From Oscillospiraceae bacterium (lineage in GTDB: Bacteria; Bacillota; Clostridia; Oscillospirales; Acutalibacteraceae): 51,027 bases of DNA. Shown here piece by piece: positions 16,016-24,890 of this stretch (its first letter is position 1; the number at the start of each line of letters is the position of its first letter). A program made the position numbers and the translations under genes. The stretch is taken from NCBI GenBank assembly GCA_015065785.1, contig SVPR01000016.1, positions 1 through 51,027 of the forward strand, in the 5' to 3' direction. The notes under the pieces were generated by a model, which made no database searches, had not been told where the DNA came from, and was given only the letters and a program-made list of their open reading frames with translations.

Positions 16016-18313
16016 TTATTTTACAAAAACACAGCTGTTTTCAATTTTTTCTATATCTACATTACCGATTTCTTCAAAAAAGAACAGTGAAAATTGCCAA
16101 TCAAAGCATTTATCTAAATAAGAAAATATTTTATGCATAACCTTATTTTTAATTTCATCATCGACATTATCTTCAAAATCAATTATAAATGCACTGGTGA
16201 AAAAATCATCTGTAATAACCTTACGCACAAGATAAATTTTTCTGATTTTATTTTCATCTATTGATTTAATGAAAATCAAAATATCTTCCAACATTCCATC
16301 TGGTAAATTTTCCGTCACAAGCACATCTTTTTTATCAATAAATTGCATTTTGATATATTTATCATTTGCACTCTGAATCAAATCAACCGCTTTTTCACGG
16401 TAAATTTCAAGTTCTTCTTTATTTCCTGTAAGGCAACAGAATTTACCTATATTTTCCAGACCTTCTTCAATAAAATTACTGTTTTCAATTGCTTTATATA
16501 TATGATTTAAGCCCTCATCATTAAAACTGTGCAATAAAAAGCAACCATACATAAAATGTGCATAACTACTTGCTATGTCAGAAAGTTCATCTATTGCCCG
16601 TTTGCAACATTCATTTGCTTCTATATTTCTACCAAGTTGACGAAGCGCTACAACTACATCAGCATATTCCGAAGCAATAATTGGTTTACCTGATTTTTCC
16701 CAGTTTTCAATTATTTCTAACGAATCAAGATAAATTGACTTTCGCCCTTCTTCGTAAAGACTTTCTTTTTCTTCGTAAAGCAGCGTTTCTGCCTGTTCTA
16801 AAGCCTTTTCACATTCATTTTGATACTCACCACTATTTTCAAAAGGCAAAATCTCGTAATTTTTCACACCCAGTCGCTCAAGACGCATTTTTAAAGTAGG
16901 GTGAGAAGCTGAACGGGATAAAATTTCTATATCAATAAACCTGTTCCAGAATTCTTTTCTGCTTATTATCCTGCTTTTTAAATTTTCTATGCTTTTAGCT
17001 ACTAATCCTTTTTGTAATTTTTCTGGTTCAAAAACACATTCTTCATCATAAGTGCCTGTTTCCCAATCATAAAGTTCGTTATATTTGAGTTTAATCAAGG
17101 CTGAAGCGGCAACATTTTTGTCACCATTTTTCAACATTTCTTTGTCTGCAGTTTCTTCATTTGTAACCGAAGATGCATACGAATATAAAAAATATTCCTT
17201 TTTATATTTTTCATCAAGAAAAACAAAAAACCATTTAATAAAAGCGGAAAACAAATTTGTTGTATTACCATAACACAACCATTCATTATAATTAAGTAAC
17301 TTTACATTACACAAATTCTTTTCGCTTACATGTGAAAATTCATGTAACAATACATTGTAAAGTTCTTCTTTTGTAAAAATATTAAGTAATACAACGCCGA
17401 GAGTTATAAAATAATTATTATCATTTTTGCTGATTCCCGCATTACAATCGTCAGTAAGTAATATTTTTATTTTACCCGTACAACCGAGTGTATCTGCCGC
17501 TTTTTTTGTAACTTTATATATTTCGGGATATTCAGTTTCTGTTAAATAAAATTTTTCTTCATCTTCATAAACTTTTTGCTTTACTCTTATACGAGATAAC
17601 GCACAGAGAATAAAGAGAACAGACACCCAACAAAGTGGCACCAAAAAATCAGTTCCATAGATTTTACAAAACATACCCGAACTGACACTGAAAACAATTC
17701 CACAAACACCATAAACTATTGCTAAAGCTTGTGATTTAATTATTATTTTTTCAAGAAGTAATTCCTTTTGTTTAGTTGTTTCCTCTGCCGATTCTCTATG
17801 CGATAAAATAAATTCTGTAATTTCTTTTACATTTTGAGTATCTAATTCAGATTTTTTGAATTTTTGTAAAATTATATTTACTGCAAGTAATATGATTGGT
17901 ATTACAATTGAAACTACAAAAGCAGTAATTATCGAACTATTTGTAAATTTATTTTCAAAATTTTTAGCAAAAACAATTCCACCTAACTGTAACAAGAAAC
18001 CCAAAACCACTACAAATATTGACACAGCACACTCTTTTCTTTTTTCTGCCTTTGCTCTTTTAGAAAAATCAATTTCTGACACTTGTTGAATTTTTGGCTG
18101 ATACTTTTTCCCCAACATTACAGCAAATGCAAAAGCAACTGACCATGTCATAACTTCCACAGCAACAAACACACCGAAAATTATACTTTCTGTTTCATTA
18201 AAATCTGAAATTTCTTTTCCCTTTGTCAAAAACACAGTTAAAAAAATCCAGAAAAACGCCAGAACAACACTTAGAATTACACCTAATATATATTTATTCT
18301 TTAGTTTTTTCAT
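16016..18313 (-). CDS. M48-family membrane metallopeptidase with C-terminal helical repeat region
   Basis: A 765-residue protein with about six membrane helices (10-30, 43-67, 97-115, 129-149, 196-214, 223-241) and a zinc protease domain. The HEXXH motif is HEFSH at 324-328, in LYNVLLHEFSHVSEK, and the third ligand is probably the Glu of VTNEETADKEML. The preceding segment (YPEIYKVTKKAADTLG, KILLTDDCNAG) is typical of M48/HtpX-like peptidases. The C-terminal 270 residues are helical and repeat-like (TPR-like), with no catalytic motif. Substrates are probably membrane or envelope proteins. It is first in an operon with the GH36 and YdcF genes and has its own promoter. Confidence 0.82.
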   Translation of the reverse strand: MKKLKNKYILGVILSVVLAFFWIFLTVFLTKGKEISDFNETESIIFGVFVAVEVMTWSVAFAFAVMLGKKYQPKIQQVSEIDFSKRAKAEKRKECAVSIFVVVLGFLLQLGGIVFAKNFENKFTNSSIITAFVVSIVIPIILLAVNIILQKFKKSELDTQNVKEITEFILSHRESAEETTKQKELLLEKIIIKSQALAIVYGVCGIVFSVSSGMFCKIYGTDFLVPLCWVSVLFILCALSRIRVKQKVYEDEEKFYLTETEYPEIYKVTKKAADTLGCTGKIKILLTDDCNAGISKNDNNYFITLGVVLLNIFTKEELYNVLLHEFSHVSEKNLCNVKLLNYNEWLCYGNTTNLFSAFIKWFFVFLDEKYKKEYFLYSYASSVTNEETADKEMLKNGDKNVAASALIKLKYNELYDWETGTYDEECVFEPEKLQKGLVAKSIENLKSRIISRKEFWNRFIDIEILSRSASHPTLKMRLERLGVKNYEILPFENSGEYQNECEKALEQAETLLYEEKESLYEEGRKSIYLDSLEIIENWEKSGKPIIASEYADVVVALRQLGRNIEANECCKRAIDELSDIASSYAHFMYGCFLLHSFNDEGLNHIYKAIENSNFIEEGLENIGKFCCLTGNKEELEIYREKAVDLIQSANDKYIKMQFIDKKDVLVTENLPDGMLEDILIFIKSIDENKIRKIYLVRKVITDDFFTSAFIIDFEDNVDDEIKNKVMHKIFSYLDKCFDWQFSLFFFEEIGNVDIEKIENSCVFVK

Positions 18314-18351
18314 TAAACTCTTTCCCCTTAATAATTCTGAAAGTTAGTTTT

Positions 18352-18380
18352 ATATTAGCATAAACTTTTTTATTTAGCAA
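18352..18380 (-). promoter_or_regulatory. Promoter of the M48-GH36-YdcF operon
   Basis: Reverse-strand TTGCTA (18375-18380) and TAATAT (18352-18357) with a 17-bp spacer. Confidence 0.6.
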
Positions 18381-18387
18381 TATAATT

Positions 18388-18525
18388 CAGAAATCAGGAA
18401 GCAGGAAACAGAAATCAGAGCTTCGCAAGCAATAAATATATCCTATCATTTCAAGTTTTTGTAACTAAAAATGATAGGATAAAGTCTTTTTTATAACCCT
18501 TGCAACTTGCACACTTGCTACTTAA
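18388..18525. repeat. Composite repeat: heptamer array plus ATCCTATCATTT hairpin plus second array
   Basis: CAGAAAT, CAGGAAG, CAGGAAA, CAGAAAT and CAGAGCT follow one another in exact 7-bp steps from 18388 to 18422. Next comes GCTT-CGC-AAGC, a mini-hairpin, then ATCCTATCATTT (18440-18451) pairing with AAATGATAGGAT (18469-18480). A looser array of GCAAG-containing units follows at about 18495-18525 and overlaps the stop codon of the CaCA gene. The GCTTCGCAAGCAATAAA segment recurs with one change at 25221. Confidence 0.75.
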
Positions 18526-19586
18526 TTAGCCCCAATCACAAAGCTAAGACCAATGAATGCAACATACAGACCAAGCATTAAAATGCCTTGCCAACGAGAA
18601 AGCTTCTGGCGAATGAGTGTGGGTACTGTGAGTATAATCATTACTCCGAGCATTACAGGAATATCTAACACGAGGGAAGAGTTAATGCCACCGATTAAGC
18701 CAGAGCAAGGAACGCTGAATGGGTTAATTGTAATAGCAGTACCACTAACAAGAACTAAATTGAAAAGGTTTGCACCGATTACATTACCAAGAGAGAGTGA
18801 GCCGTGACCTTTTACGAGAGAAGTAATTGCAGTTACAAGCTCTGGAAGTGATGTACCTAAAGCAACAATTGTAAGACCAATAACTGCGTCAGAAACACCG
18901 AGGAATTTCGCAACGATTGTAGCGTTATCTACAAGTAAATCTGCACCAACAGCAATAACTACCGCACCGAGAACTAAAAGGAAAATGTCTTTTAAAAGGC
19001 TGTCTTTTGTACCCGCTTCTTTCGATTCAACAACATGGTCTTCACCGCTTTGTGCTTCTAACTCTTCTTCACTTGTGAGAGCACCAAGCTCTTCTTCTTT
19101 TTCAACAACCTCAATAGGTGCTGCGCTCTTTTTCATTCTTAAAACAGTTGTTACCATATAAACAACGAATGTAATAAGTAAAAGAATACCGGTTAAACGA
19201 GAAAATTCGCCTGTAATGTAGGCAGTACCGCAATAAAATGCTGCTGAGCCAAAGAAGAAAGCAACAGGTAAAATCATACTTTTTCTTGCGGCTGGGCCCG
19301 GTTTTACTGAAATAGTAATAGCAGCAATTAAAGATGTATTGCAAATAATTGAGCCTATTGCATTACCATAAGCAATTGAGCCATTTCCGCCCATTGCCGC
19401 ACCTGCTGAAACCATTACTTCGGGGAGTGTAGTACCAATTGAAACAACAGTTGCACCAATTAAAATTTCTGGTAAGTGGAAGCGACGAGCAATACCTGTT
19501 GCACCGTCAACAAACCAGTCGCCACCCTTAATGAGTAACACGAAACCGACTGCTAATAAAAGCACTGGAACTAATAATTCGGACAT
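18522..19586 (-). CDS. CaCA-family calcium/sodium antiporter
   Basis: This protein of about 354 residues has two homologous halves of about five membrane helices each. Each half carries the alpha-repeat signature: GATVVSIGTTLPEVMVS with GNAIGSIICNTSL in the first, and GLTIVALGTSLPELVTA with GNVIGANLFNLVLV in the second. An acidic cytosolic loop (EEELGALTSEEELEAQ) joins them. This is the YrbG-like Ca2+/Na+ exchanger family. I start at the ATG at 19586, 6 bp after AAGGAGT; a TTG at 19592 would be too close to that site. A TTGATA-17-TAATAT promoter lies upstream. The stop codon lies at the edge of a short repeat array. Confidence 0.93.
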   Translation of the reverse strand: MSELLVPVLLLAVGFVLLIKGGDWFVDGATGIARRFHLPEILIGATVVSIGTTLPEVMVSAGAAMGGNGSIAYGNAIGSIICNTSLIAAITISVKPGPAARKSMILPVAFFFGSAAFYCGTAYITGEFSRLTGILLLITFVVYMVTTVLRMKKSAAPIEVVEKEEELGALTSEEELEAQSGEDHVVESKEAGTKDSLLKDIFLLVLGAVVIAVGADLLVDNATIVAKFLGVSDAVIGLTIVALGTSLPELVTAITSLVKGHGSLSLGNVIGANLFNLVLVSGTAITINPFSVPCSGLIGGINSSLVLDIPVMLGVMIILTVPTLIRQKLSRWQGILMLGLYVAFIGLSFVIGAN

Positions 19587-19616
19587 ATTCAAACTCCTTT
19601 TTTGTTTATATCCTTT

Positions 19617-19645
19617 ATATTACCATAGAACGGATAATTTATCAA
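19617..19645 (-). promoter_or_regulatory. Promoter of the CaCA antiporter gene
   Basis: Reverse-strand TTGATA (19640-19645) and TAATAT (19617-19622) with a 17-bp spacer. Confidence 0.8.
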
Positions 19646-19673
19646 TGTTTTTAGAATTATTATTTGTAAGAAA

Positions 19674-19972
19674 ATTAAGAAATAAGAATTAAGTATTAAG
19701 AATTGTGGGTCTGCGACGCTATTATAAGAATGCAGAGTGCAGAATTTCGGGGCCTGCGGCCAGCTATTATAATAATTTGTTGTAACAGTTTATTTGTCGT
19801 TTCTTTTATTATTTATTTTATCTTCTTTATTCTAAAAAACAAACTACATTCTATCATTTGAGGTTTACAATAACCTTTAAATGAAAGAATGTAGTTTTCT
19901 TTATAAATGTCTAATTATAATCAAGTCCGCAGGACTTCCGAAATTTTTAATTTTCAACTTTCAATTTTTAAT
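19674..19972. repeat. Composite intergenic repeat region with four kinds of module
   Basis: This gene-free stretch holds: heptamers ATTAAGA, AATAAGA, ATTAAGT, ATTAAGA (19674-19701), then ATTGTGGG and a GTC-TGC-GAC mini-hairpin; heptamers ATGCAGA, GTGCAGA (19730-19743), then ATTTCGGGG and GGCC-TGC-GGCC; a long hairpin with arms at 19841-19859 and 19879-19897 of the CTATCATTT family; GTCC-GCA-GGAC at about 19925; and heptamers TTTTAAT, TTTCAAC, TTTCAAT, TTTTAAT (19945-19972), which overlap the end of the esterase gene. No coding frame is credible here. Confidence 0.75.
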
Positions 19973-20995
19973 TTTTTCTTCCGCAAACTTAATAAGCTTC
20001 TGCCAATCCTCACGACTAAAATAGTGTGTGCCTTTTCTTAAATGATAACCAATGTCGCCTTTGAAAAATTCGTCACCGGCTTCTGCATATCTATCTTCGC
20101 ATTCGAATCCATTTTTAAATACAGGTGATGCGGCTACACAACAGAGTTGTTCTGATTTCGGGTCTGCCCAGGCGTCCTCTTTTGCACTGCCTATTAAAAC
20201 ATATCTCGGTGCAATTGACGCCACAAGATAATGCTGGTCAAACGGCATATTGCTTTCATTCTGCACATATTTTTTGTAATTTTCACAAAACCAGAACGGG
20301 AAACGGTCACAAATTGCTTCTACATCTTCACCCGTAGTTCCCCTTGCAAGAGCGGCACCGCTACAGCCCGAATCATTTGAATAACTGAACTTAAAGCGTT
20401 CATCAAAAGCAGCTGCAAAAAGTGCAGTTTTACCAAGTCTTGAATGACCGCAAACAATGCTTTTTTCTAAATCAAACCATTCTTCATTTTGCTCTGCATA
20501 ATCTAAAACACGGCTTGCCGCCCACGCCCACATTGCAATTTTACCTGAATCATCAGCGTTTCTTTTTCCGTCAGGGAAAAGCACACCGGCGAGTCCATTT
20601 GTAAAATCGTCATCGTCTGAAGTAACATCAGTATAGCAAACAGTTAAAACTGCAAAGCCGTTGTCAATAATTTCTTCTGTTGGCTGATATCTGTCAGGGT
20701 TATCGTCTCTGAAATTTATGTGAACAAAAAACGGGTGTTTTTTCTTTTCAGTCGGCACTGCCGCATAAAACGGAAAAGAAAATTCTTTACCATTTATAAC
20801 ACATTCTGCAATTATTTTATGTAATGTAGCTTTGCTTGCGCAAAATCTCTCTACTAACTCTTCTGCCACAGTAAAAGTCACCTTTTCCGGTGGCGGAACA
20901 CTTCTGCCATACTCTTCATTTTGTATTATTTCGAGCATCTCTTCACGGGATTTTAATTCGGGAATATTTCTGGTTTTTAATTCTTCAAGAAGCAT
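19961..20995 (-). CDS. Alpha/beta hydrolase, CE15 (glucuronoyl esterase)-like
   Basis: A 344-residue cytosolic protein. An N-terminal helical part leads to strands HPFFVHINFRDD and GFAVLTVCYTD, then SGKIAMWAWAASRVLDY, the nucleophile elbow IVCGHSRLGKTALFAAAFDERF (Ser in GHSRLG), and NDSGCSGAALARG. A late segment, WFCENYKKY then FDQHYLVASIAPRYVLIGSA, carries an acidic residue pattern, and a His near the end (KGTHYFSREDW) would complete the triad. These blocks match carbohydrate esterase family 15 and related acetylxylan-esterase-like proteins. It is the last gene of a HAD/phosphoesterase operon (18 bp gap). The stop codon and last residues KIKN lie inside a 7-bp repeat array. Confidence 0.75.
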   Translation of the reverse strand: MLLEELKTRNIPELKSREEMLEIIQNEEYGRSVPPPEKVTFTVAEELVERFCASKATLHKIIAECVINGKEFSFPFYAAVPTEKKKHPFFVHINFRDDNPDRYQPTEEIIDNGFAVLTVCYTDVTSDDDDFTNGLAGVLFPDGKRNADDSGKIAMWAWAASRVLDYAEQNEEWFDLEKSIVCGHSRLGKTALFAAAFDERFKFSYSNDSGCSGAALARGTTGEDVEAICDRFPFWFCENYKKYVQNESNMPFDQHYLVASIAPRYVLIGSAKEDAWADPKSEQLCCVAASPVFKNGFECEDRYAEAGDEFFKGDIGYHLRKGTHYFSREDWQKLIKFAEEKIKN

Positions 20996-21013
20996 AAAAT
21001 CACCCTTTATATT

Positions 21014-22261
21014 TTACTCCTCAGGAAGTGTAGCAAGCTGAGTCAATTCTTCCATATTAACTACTTCCTTCTGGAATTGAGAAACATATTTATCCTGATA
21101 GTAATTTTCATTTTTGCTGGTGAAGCTACCGTCCGGTGAGTATGTAATAACTGCACAACCACGCTGTGCACCTCTTTTAGCAATACCAATATAAGCTAAA
21201 TAGTCAACACTCATACCATAAGATAATCTGATTCCCTTATATTCAACGCTGAAGTTATTATCGTGGTCATGACCACAGAAAATAGCTTTTGTTGAGCCTA
21301 ACTCTACCATTGCTTCAAAAAGTGAATCTTCGTTAACACCCGGATAAACAATTATTCCGTCTTCTCCGGCAACACCATAAATATGTTTTACATTTTCGGT
21401 ATCTTTAAAATCATTCTCTACATATTCATACCAGGCATCCTGATATTCTTTTAAAGGAATGTGGAAAAACGCTGTTGATTTAGGCACGGGGTTTTCCATA
21501 CCAGAAACAACCCGATTATGTGCAGTAAGTTTTTCTACACAATCTCTGTACCATTGAACCTGACTTTCTTTAATGTTATCGTAATTACCACCAAGACCAA
21601 AAATATCAGATTCTATGTAAGCGTGGCTATCAAAGGTGAAAATTGATTGAGTTATTTCACCCTTTGAATTTTTTATATTTATAACATTGTTGCCGTAACC
21701 ATCAACATCTTCGGGACCGCTTTTAAAAAGACAATATTTAAAATCGCTGCTTTCATAAAATTCTGAAATCTTTGTTCTGTCATAATAACTATATTTTTCT
21801 GTATCGTGATTGCCGAAAGCAATTACCCAATAAACACCGAGCTGTTCCATAAGAGTTGCAAACATCTTTGCAGAAGAAAGGTTATTTGCTGTACCTGCCT
21901 GGAACGGTACAGGGTAAGCAATGTCCCCCGTAACAACTACTAAATCAGGCTTTTCTGCCGTTACCATTGCGGCAACTGCATTAAGAGCCTTTAAATCCTT
22001 ACTGTATGAAATCCAGCCTGCACCGATGTGAACATCTGTTAATTGGACAACCTTAAAATCTTCGTCGGTTGTAAAAGTGTAGTAACCGTTTTCATCTACC
22101 TGTGGCACTAACTGATTTTCAATTTCTACCTTTTCAAAGCTTTTTATTTTTTCAAGGTTTTTGTTGTTACATATTACTGATATAACTGCGGTTACCCCAA
22201 AAAACAAAGCTACAACCACGGCTATTATACCAAGAATTTTTAATGTAATATTACCTTTCAT
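21014..22261 (-). CDS. Membrane-anchored calcineurin-like metallophosphoesterase
   Basis: A 415-residue protein with one N-terminal membrane helix (about 8-30) and an extracytoplasmic metallophosphoesterase domain. All motifs are present: VVQLTDVHIG (DxH), LVVVTGDIAYP (GD), WVIAFGNHDTE (GNHD), AFFHIPL, and KAIFCGHDHDNNF (GHxH). It resembles DCR2/purple-acid-like phosphoesterases of Firmicutes. Unlike the cytosolic paralogue at 9025-10140, its DxH motif is intact. An AGGAG site precedes the ATG. It lies between the HAD gene (24 bp gap) and the CE15-like esterase gene. Confidence 0.87.
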   Translation of the reverse strand: MKGNITLKILGIIAVVVALFFGVTAVISVICNNKNLEKIKSFEKVEIENQLVPQVDENGYYTFTTDEDFKVVQLTDVHIGAGWISYSKDLKALNAVAAMVTAEKPDLVVVTGDIAYPVPFQAGTANNLSSAKMFATLMEQLGVYWVIAFGNHDTEKYSYYDRTKISEFYESSDFKYCLFKSGPEDVDGYGNNVINIKNSKGEITQSIFTFDSHAYIESDIFGLGGNYDNIKESQVQWYRDCVEKLTAHNRVVSGMENPVPKSTAFFHIPLKEYQDAWYEYVENDFKDTENVKHIYGVAGEDGIIVYPGVNEDSLFEAMVELGSTKAIFCGHDHDNNFSVEYKGIRLSYGMSVDYLAYIGIAKRGAQRGCAVITYSPDGSFTSKNENYYQDKYVSQFQKEVVNMEELTQLATLPEE

Positions 22262-22285
22262 TTCAACATCTCCTGTGTTTTCACT

Positions 22286-22924
22286 TTATAAATCAAGCTC
22301 GCTGTAATTGTGAATATAAATATCAACAAGATTTTTTAATTCTTCTTGCTCCGGCTCACTTTTGTCATAAATGCCTACAACATTATAGCCGTTTGCCTTA
22401 GCTGTTTTTGCAGCATATAAGGCATCTTCAAAAACCCATGTTGTTTCTTTTTCTGTTCCTAATTTTTCGAGCACAACATCATAAACCTTAGGTTCGGTTT
22501 TAGATGCACCAACCGTGTAGGTAGAATATATCTCCGAAAAATAATTTAACATTCCGAATTTTTCGAGAACTGCAGTTAATGCAAATTCGCCTGTTGCTGT
22601 GGCAATACCAATTTTAACACCCTTTGCCTTAAGCTTTTCTAAAAATTCAATAATATCATTTTTCGGTTTTGTATCAGCAAGATATTTTTCCTTTATCAAT
22701 TCAAAAAATGCTACAAACAGCTCTTCGTCTGTCATTTTTAAATCGAAGCGTTTTTTTGCATATTCAATTGCATCTAAAAGAAAAAGCTTTGAAAAAACTT
22801 CTTTATCGTCTTCTGTGAGAACTAACCCAAGTCTGTCAAAGAATTGGAATTTTACACCCTTCCAAATATGCATGGAATCAAAAACTGTTCCGTCAAAATC
22901 AAAAATTGCGCCTGTAATGTTCAT
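22286..22924 (-). CDS. HAD-family phosphatase, beta-phosphoglucomutase-like
   Basis: A 212-residue HAD hydrolase of subfamily IA. Motif I is IFDFDGTVFDSM near residue 7, with both catalytic Asp residues; motif II is IGIATATGE near residue 107; motif III/IV is the Lys of GASKTEPKVYD and WVFEDALYAAKTAKANG. A helical cap lies between motifs I and II. The substrate is probably a small sugar or nucleotide phosphate and cannot be read from the sequence. A GGGAG site precedes the ATG, and a TATAAT box lies at 22966-22971. First gene of an operon with a phosphoesterase and an esterase. Confidence 0.88.
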   Translation of the reverse strand: MNITGAIFDFDGTVFDSMHIWKGVKFQFFDRLGLVLTEDDKEVFSKLFLLDAIEYAKKRFDLKMTDEELFVAFFELIKEKYLADTKPKNDIIEFLEKLKAKGVKIGIATATGEFALTAVLEKFGMLNYFSEIYSTYTVGASKTEPKVYDVVLEKLGTEKETTWVFEDALYAAKTAKANGYNVVGIYDKSEPEQEELKNLVDIYIHNYSELDL

Positions 22925-22965
22925 TGCTCGCTCCCGTAATAAGTGTAAATCTACGAATTTAATTG

Positions 22966-22971
22966 ATTATA
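22966..22971 (-). promoter_or_regulatory. -10 box of the HAD operon
   Basis: Reverse-strand TATAAT lies 42 bp before the start codon. The -35 region at 17-bp spacing (TAGAAA) is weak. Confidence 0.4.
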
Positions 22972-23061
22972 ACATATTATTACTAATTTTTCTACAAATA
23001 AAAATTTTTTGTAATATAAATTTTTAAAAACCGAAATTATTTTACAAAAATCTCACAACAC

Positions 23062-23100
23062 AAAAGGCTGATTTAACAAATCTCGTTAAATCAGCCTTTT
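23062..23100 (-). terminator. 16-bp perfect hairpin terminator
   Basis: AAAAGGCTGATTTAAC (23062-23077) pairs with GTTAAATCAGCCTTTT (23085-23100) around a 7-nt loop. It would end reverse transcripts from the lipase-like gene and the inverted-repeat element next to it. Confidence 0.75.
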
Positions 23101-23106
23101 TCTCAT

Positions 23107-23388
23107 TTAAGGTGACGGGAGTCGAACACCGCACGGTTTTATAAGGCAAAAATTTCCGCTAACATCGTCAAAACTTTTGAAATACGACAGTATTCCTGCA
23201 AGTTTTTCCTTGTTATTGAAAATTTTTTGTCTTATAAAACTGCAAGCACCTAAAATTTTAAAGATTTTGGTGCAGTAAGGTGTTTCTTTGGCGAAGTCAT
23301 ACTGGCGTATAACAAGACAAAAAACGGCTTAATGTGCCGAAAGTTTTAAATTTTAGGCGTACGGGGTTCGACTCCCGTCACCTTAAGC
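23107..23388. repeat. About 280-bp element with long inverted ends resembling a tRNA T-arm
   Basis: TTAAGGTGACGGGAGTCGAA at the left is the reverse complement of TTCGACTCCCGTCACCTTAA at the right; one further C/G pair makes at least 21 bp of perfect inversion. The ends look like a tRNA T-arm plus acceptor strand (GGGGTTCGACTCCC, then CACCTTA). Inside are further hairpins: GTTTTATAAGGCAAAAA with its near-complement at about 23225-23240, GCACCTAAAAT with ATTTTGGTGC, and CGGC/GCCG. The right end supplies the last codons of the lipase-like gene. It may be a small non-autonomous mobile element or a structured RNA. Confidence 0.6.
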
Positions 23389-24815
23389 GGACTTAAATTC
23401 AAAGCATCGTCTGCAATCATAAACTGCGGATATTCTTTGAACATATCAATATTTGGTTGAACATCGCTTTCTAAAAGTGTGAAAGTAAACACACTGAATT
23501 CTGTGTTATAATCTGCCGCAACATGTGGTGCATTTTTTACAAACCAGGTGTTGTCGGGGAAGAGCGCAGGTGTTGCGTCAATTACACAGTCAGGTGAAAG
23601 ATATTTCGGGTTAGCCGCTGAAATCTGGTCGCCTGAAAGTGTTTTGTTTAATGGTGCAACTACTGCAAAGTTTGAGGTAAGCTCTGCTTCTAAAACACCG
23701 TCACCATTACTGTTTGCTTTTGGGTGAACCGGTACAAGCGTACCATTATAGTTTGAAACAAAAGAAATTTTAACACCACTGTCTTTTGCATTTTTAAGAA
23801 TTTCTTCTGTACTGAAAACGAATTTTTTGGTTTCTTCAATTTTTTCTAAAAGAACAGAGTATTCACTTTCGTGACCGCCGAAAATAGTCTTGACACCGCT
23901 TTCAAAATCTTCATCAGGACAAAGTGCCCAGAATCCGCAAAGAGTACCGAAGCAATCACGCAGAACTCTGTCATTTGCATCGTCAAAGCTATCTGCCACA
24001 AGGTCATTTGCAAAGTTTACTATTTTTTTAAGAACTCCCGCGTAATCTAAAACACCTAAAAGAATCTTTAAAAAGAAGTTACCATTTGTTGTTCTGTCAA
24101 GAAAATCTGCAAGCACATTCTTGTCAAAAACAATTCTGCCGTTTAACGCTTCACCGCAAACATAAGTGCCGTTTTGTGCACCTGAAAGGTAAACCGCCGA
24201 GTTAATATTTTCTGTGCCGAAATAATACATATAAGCAGTTGTAACCATACCGCCCATTGAAGCACAGATTATGTTAACTTTATCTTTTCCCGTTGTTCTT
24301 TTCGCATCTTCAACAAATATATTTAATTCACTTGCAATATCTTTTGGTTGCTTACGCCAGTCGTAAGTAAAGTAATATGTATTTTCTGCACCATATTTTT
24401 CAATAGCAGTTTTAGCAATTCCCTCTTCACCGCCATCCGGGAGACTTGCTACAAAATCGGGATGATTTGCTAATGAGCCGTAATATTGCACCATTGAAAC
24501 ATTTTCAATAGTATTACCGCTTTTGTCACAGGCAAGCGGTGACAAAATCTCGTTAGCAACATCAAAAATACTATTCATAAGCTGACCTTTGTTCATAAAC
24601 ATTGAGGTCATAAATGTAGAAATTATTTTACCCGCATCCACTTGTAAAGCCTTTGTGCCATCAGGGTAAGTAAGCCCTGCAAAATCAATACCCCTTACAA
24701 TAATTACAGGGTAGCCGTTATAATTACTTTGTGCTTTAGCTTCAACTGCAAATACAGGAACGCACATAATAAAAAGCAAAGTAACTGCTAAAATTACGGA
24801 AATTACTTTTTTCAT
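23346..24815 (-). CDS. Secreted alpha/beta hydrolase, LCAT/lipase-like
   Basis: A 489-residue protein with a clear signal peptide (MKKVISVILAVTLLFIMCVPVFA). The hydrolase core includes NGYPVIIVRGIDF, YYFTYDWRKQPKDIASELNIF, and the elbow VNIICASMGGMVTTAYMYYFG, where the nucleophile motif is C-A-S-M-G instead of GxSxG. Late segments LSPDCVIDATPALFPDNTWFVKNAPH offer Asp and His candidates. This pattern fits the lecithin:cholesterol acyltransferase-like lipases (PF02450 type). The last eight residues (VEPRTPKI) are encoded by the inverted-repeat element at 23107-23388, so the original C-terminus was probably changed by insertion. An AAAGGA site and a TTGCAA-17-TATAAT promoter precede it. Confidence 0.72.
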   Translation of the reverse strand: MKKVISVILAVTLLFIMCVPVFAVEAKAQSNYNGYPVIIVRGIDFAGLTYPDGTKALQVDAGKIISTFMTSMFMNKGQLMNSIFDVANEILSPLACDKSGNTIENVSMVQYYGSLANHPDFVASLPDGGEEGIAKTAIEKYGAENTYYFTYDWRKQPKDIASELNIFVEDAKRTTGKDKVNIICASMGGMVTTAYMYYFGTENINSAVYLSGAQNGTYVCGEALNGRIVFDKNVLADFLDRTTNGNFFLKILLGVLDYAGVLKKIVNFANDLVADSFDDANDRVLRDCFGTLCGFWALCPDEDFESGVKTIFGGHESEYSVLLEKIEETKKFVFSTEEILKNAKDSGVKISFVSNYNGTLVPVHPKANSNGDGVLEAELTSNFAVVAPLNKTLSGDQISAANPKYLSPDCVIDATPALFPDNTWFVKNAPHVAADYNTEFSVFTFTLLESDVQPNIDMFKEYPQFMIADDALNLSPLKVTGVEPRTPKI

Positions 24816-24847
24816 AAGCTAATCCTTTCGAGTGGGAATATATGGTT

Positions 24848-24876
24848 ATTATAGTATTTTTGTATAAAGATTGCAA
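24848..24876 (-). promoter_or_regulatory. Promoter of the lipase-like gene
   Basis: Reverse-strand TTGCAA (24871-24876) and TATAAT (24848-24853) with a 17-bp spacer. Confidence 0.75.
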
Positions 24877-24890
24877 CTGTTTTGTTTGTT

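Noticed and set aside
23107..23388. tmRNA (ssrA) gene
   Set aside because: Size and T-arm-like 3' end are suggestive, but no tag-peptide frame ending in ALAA is present and the 5' end lacks the tmRNA pattern.
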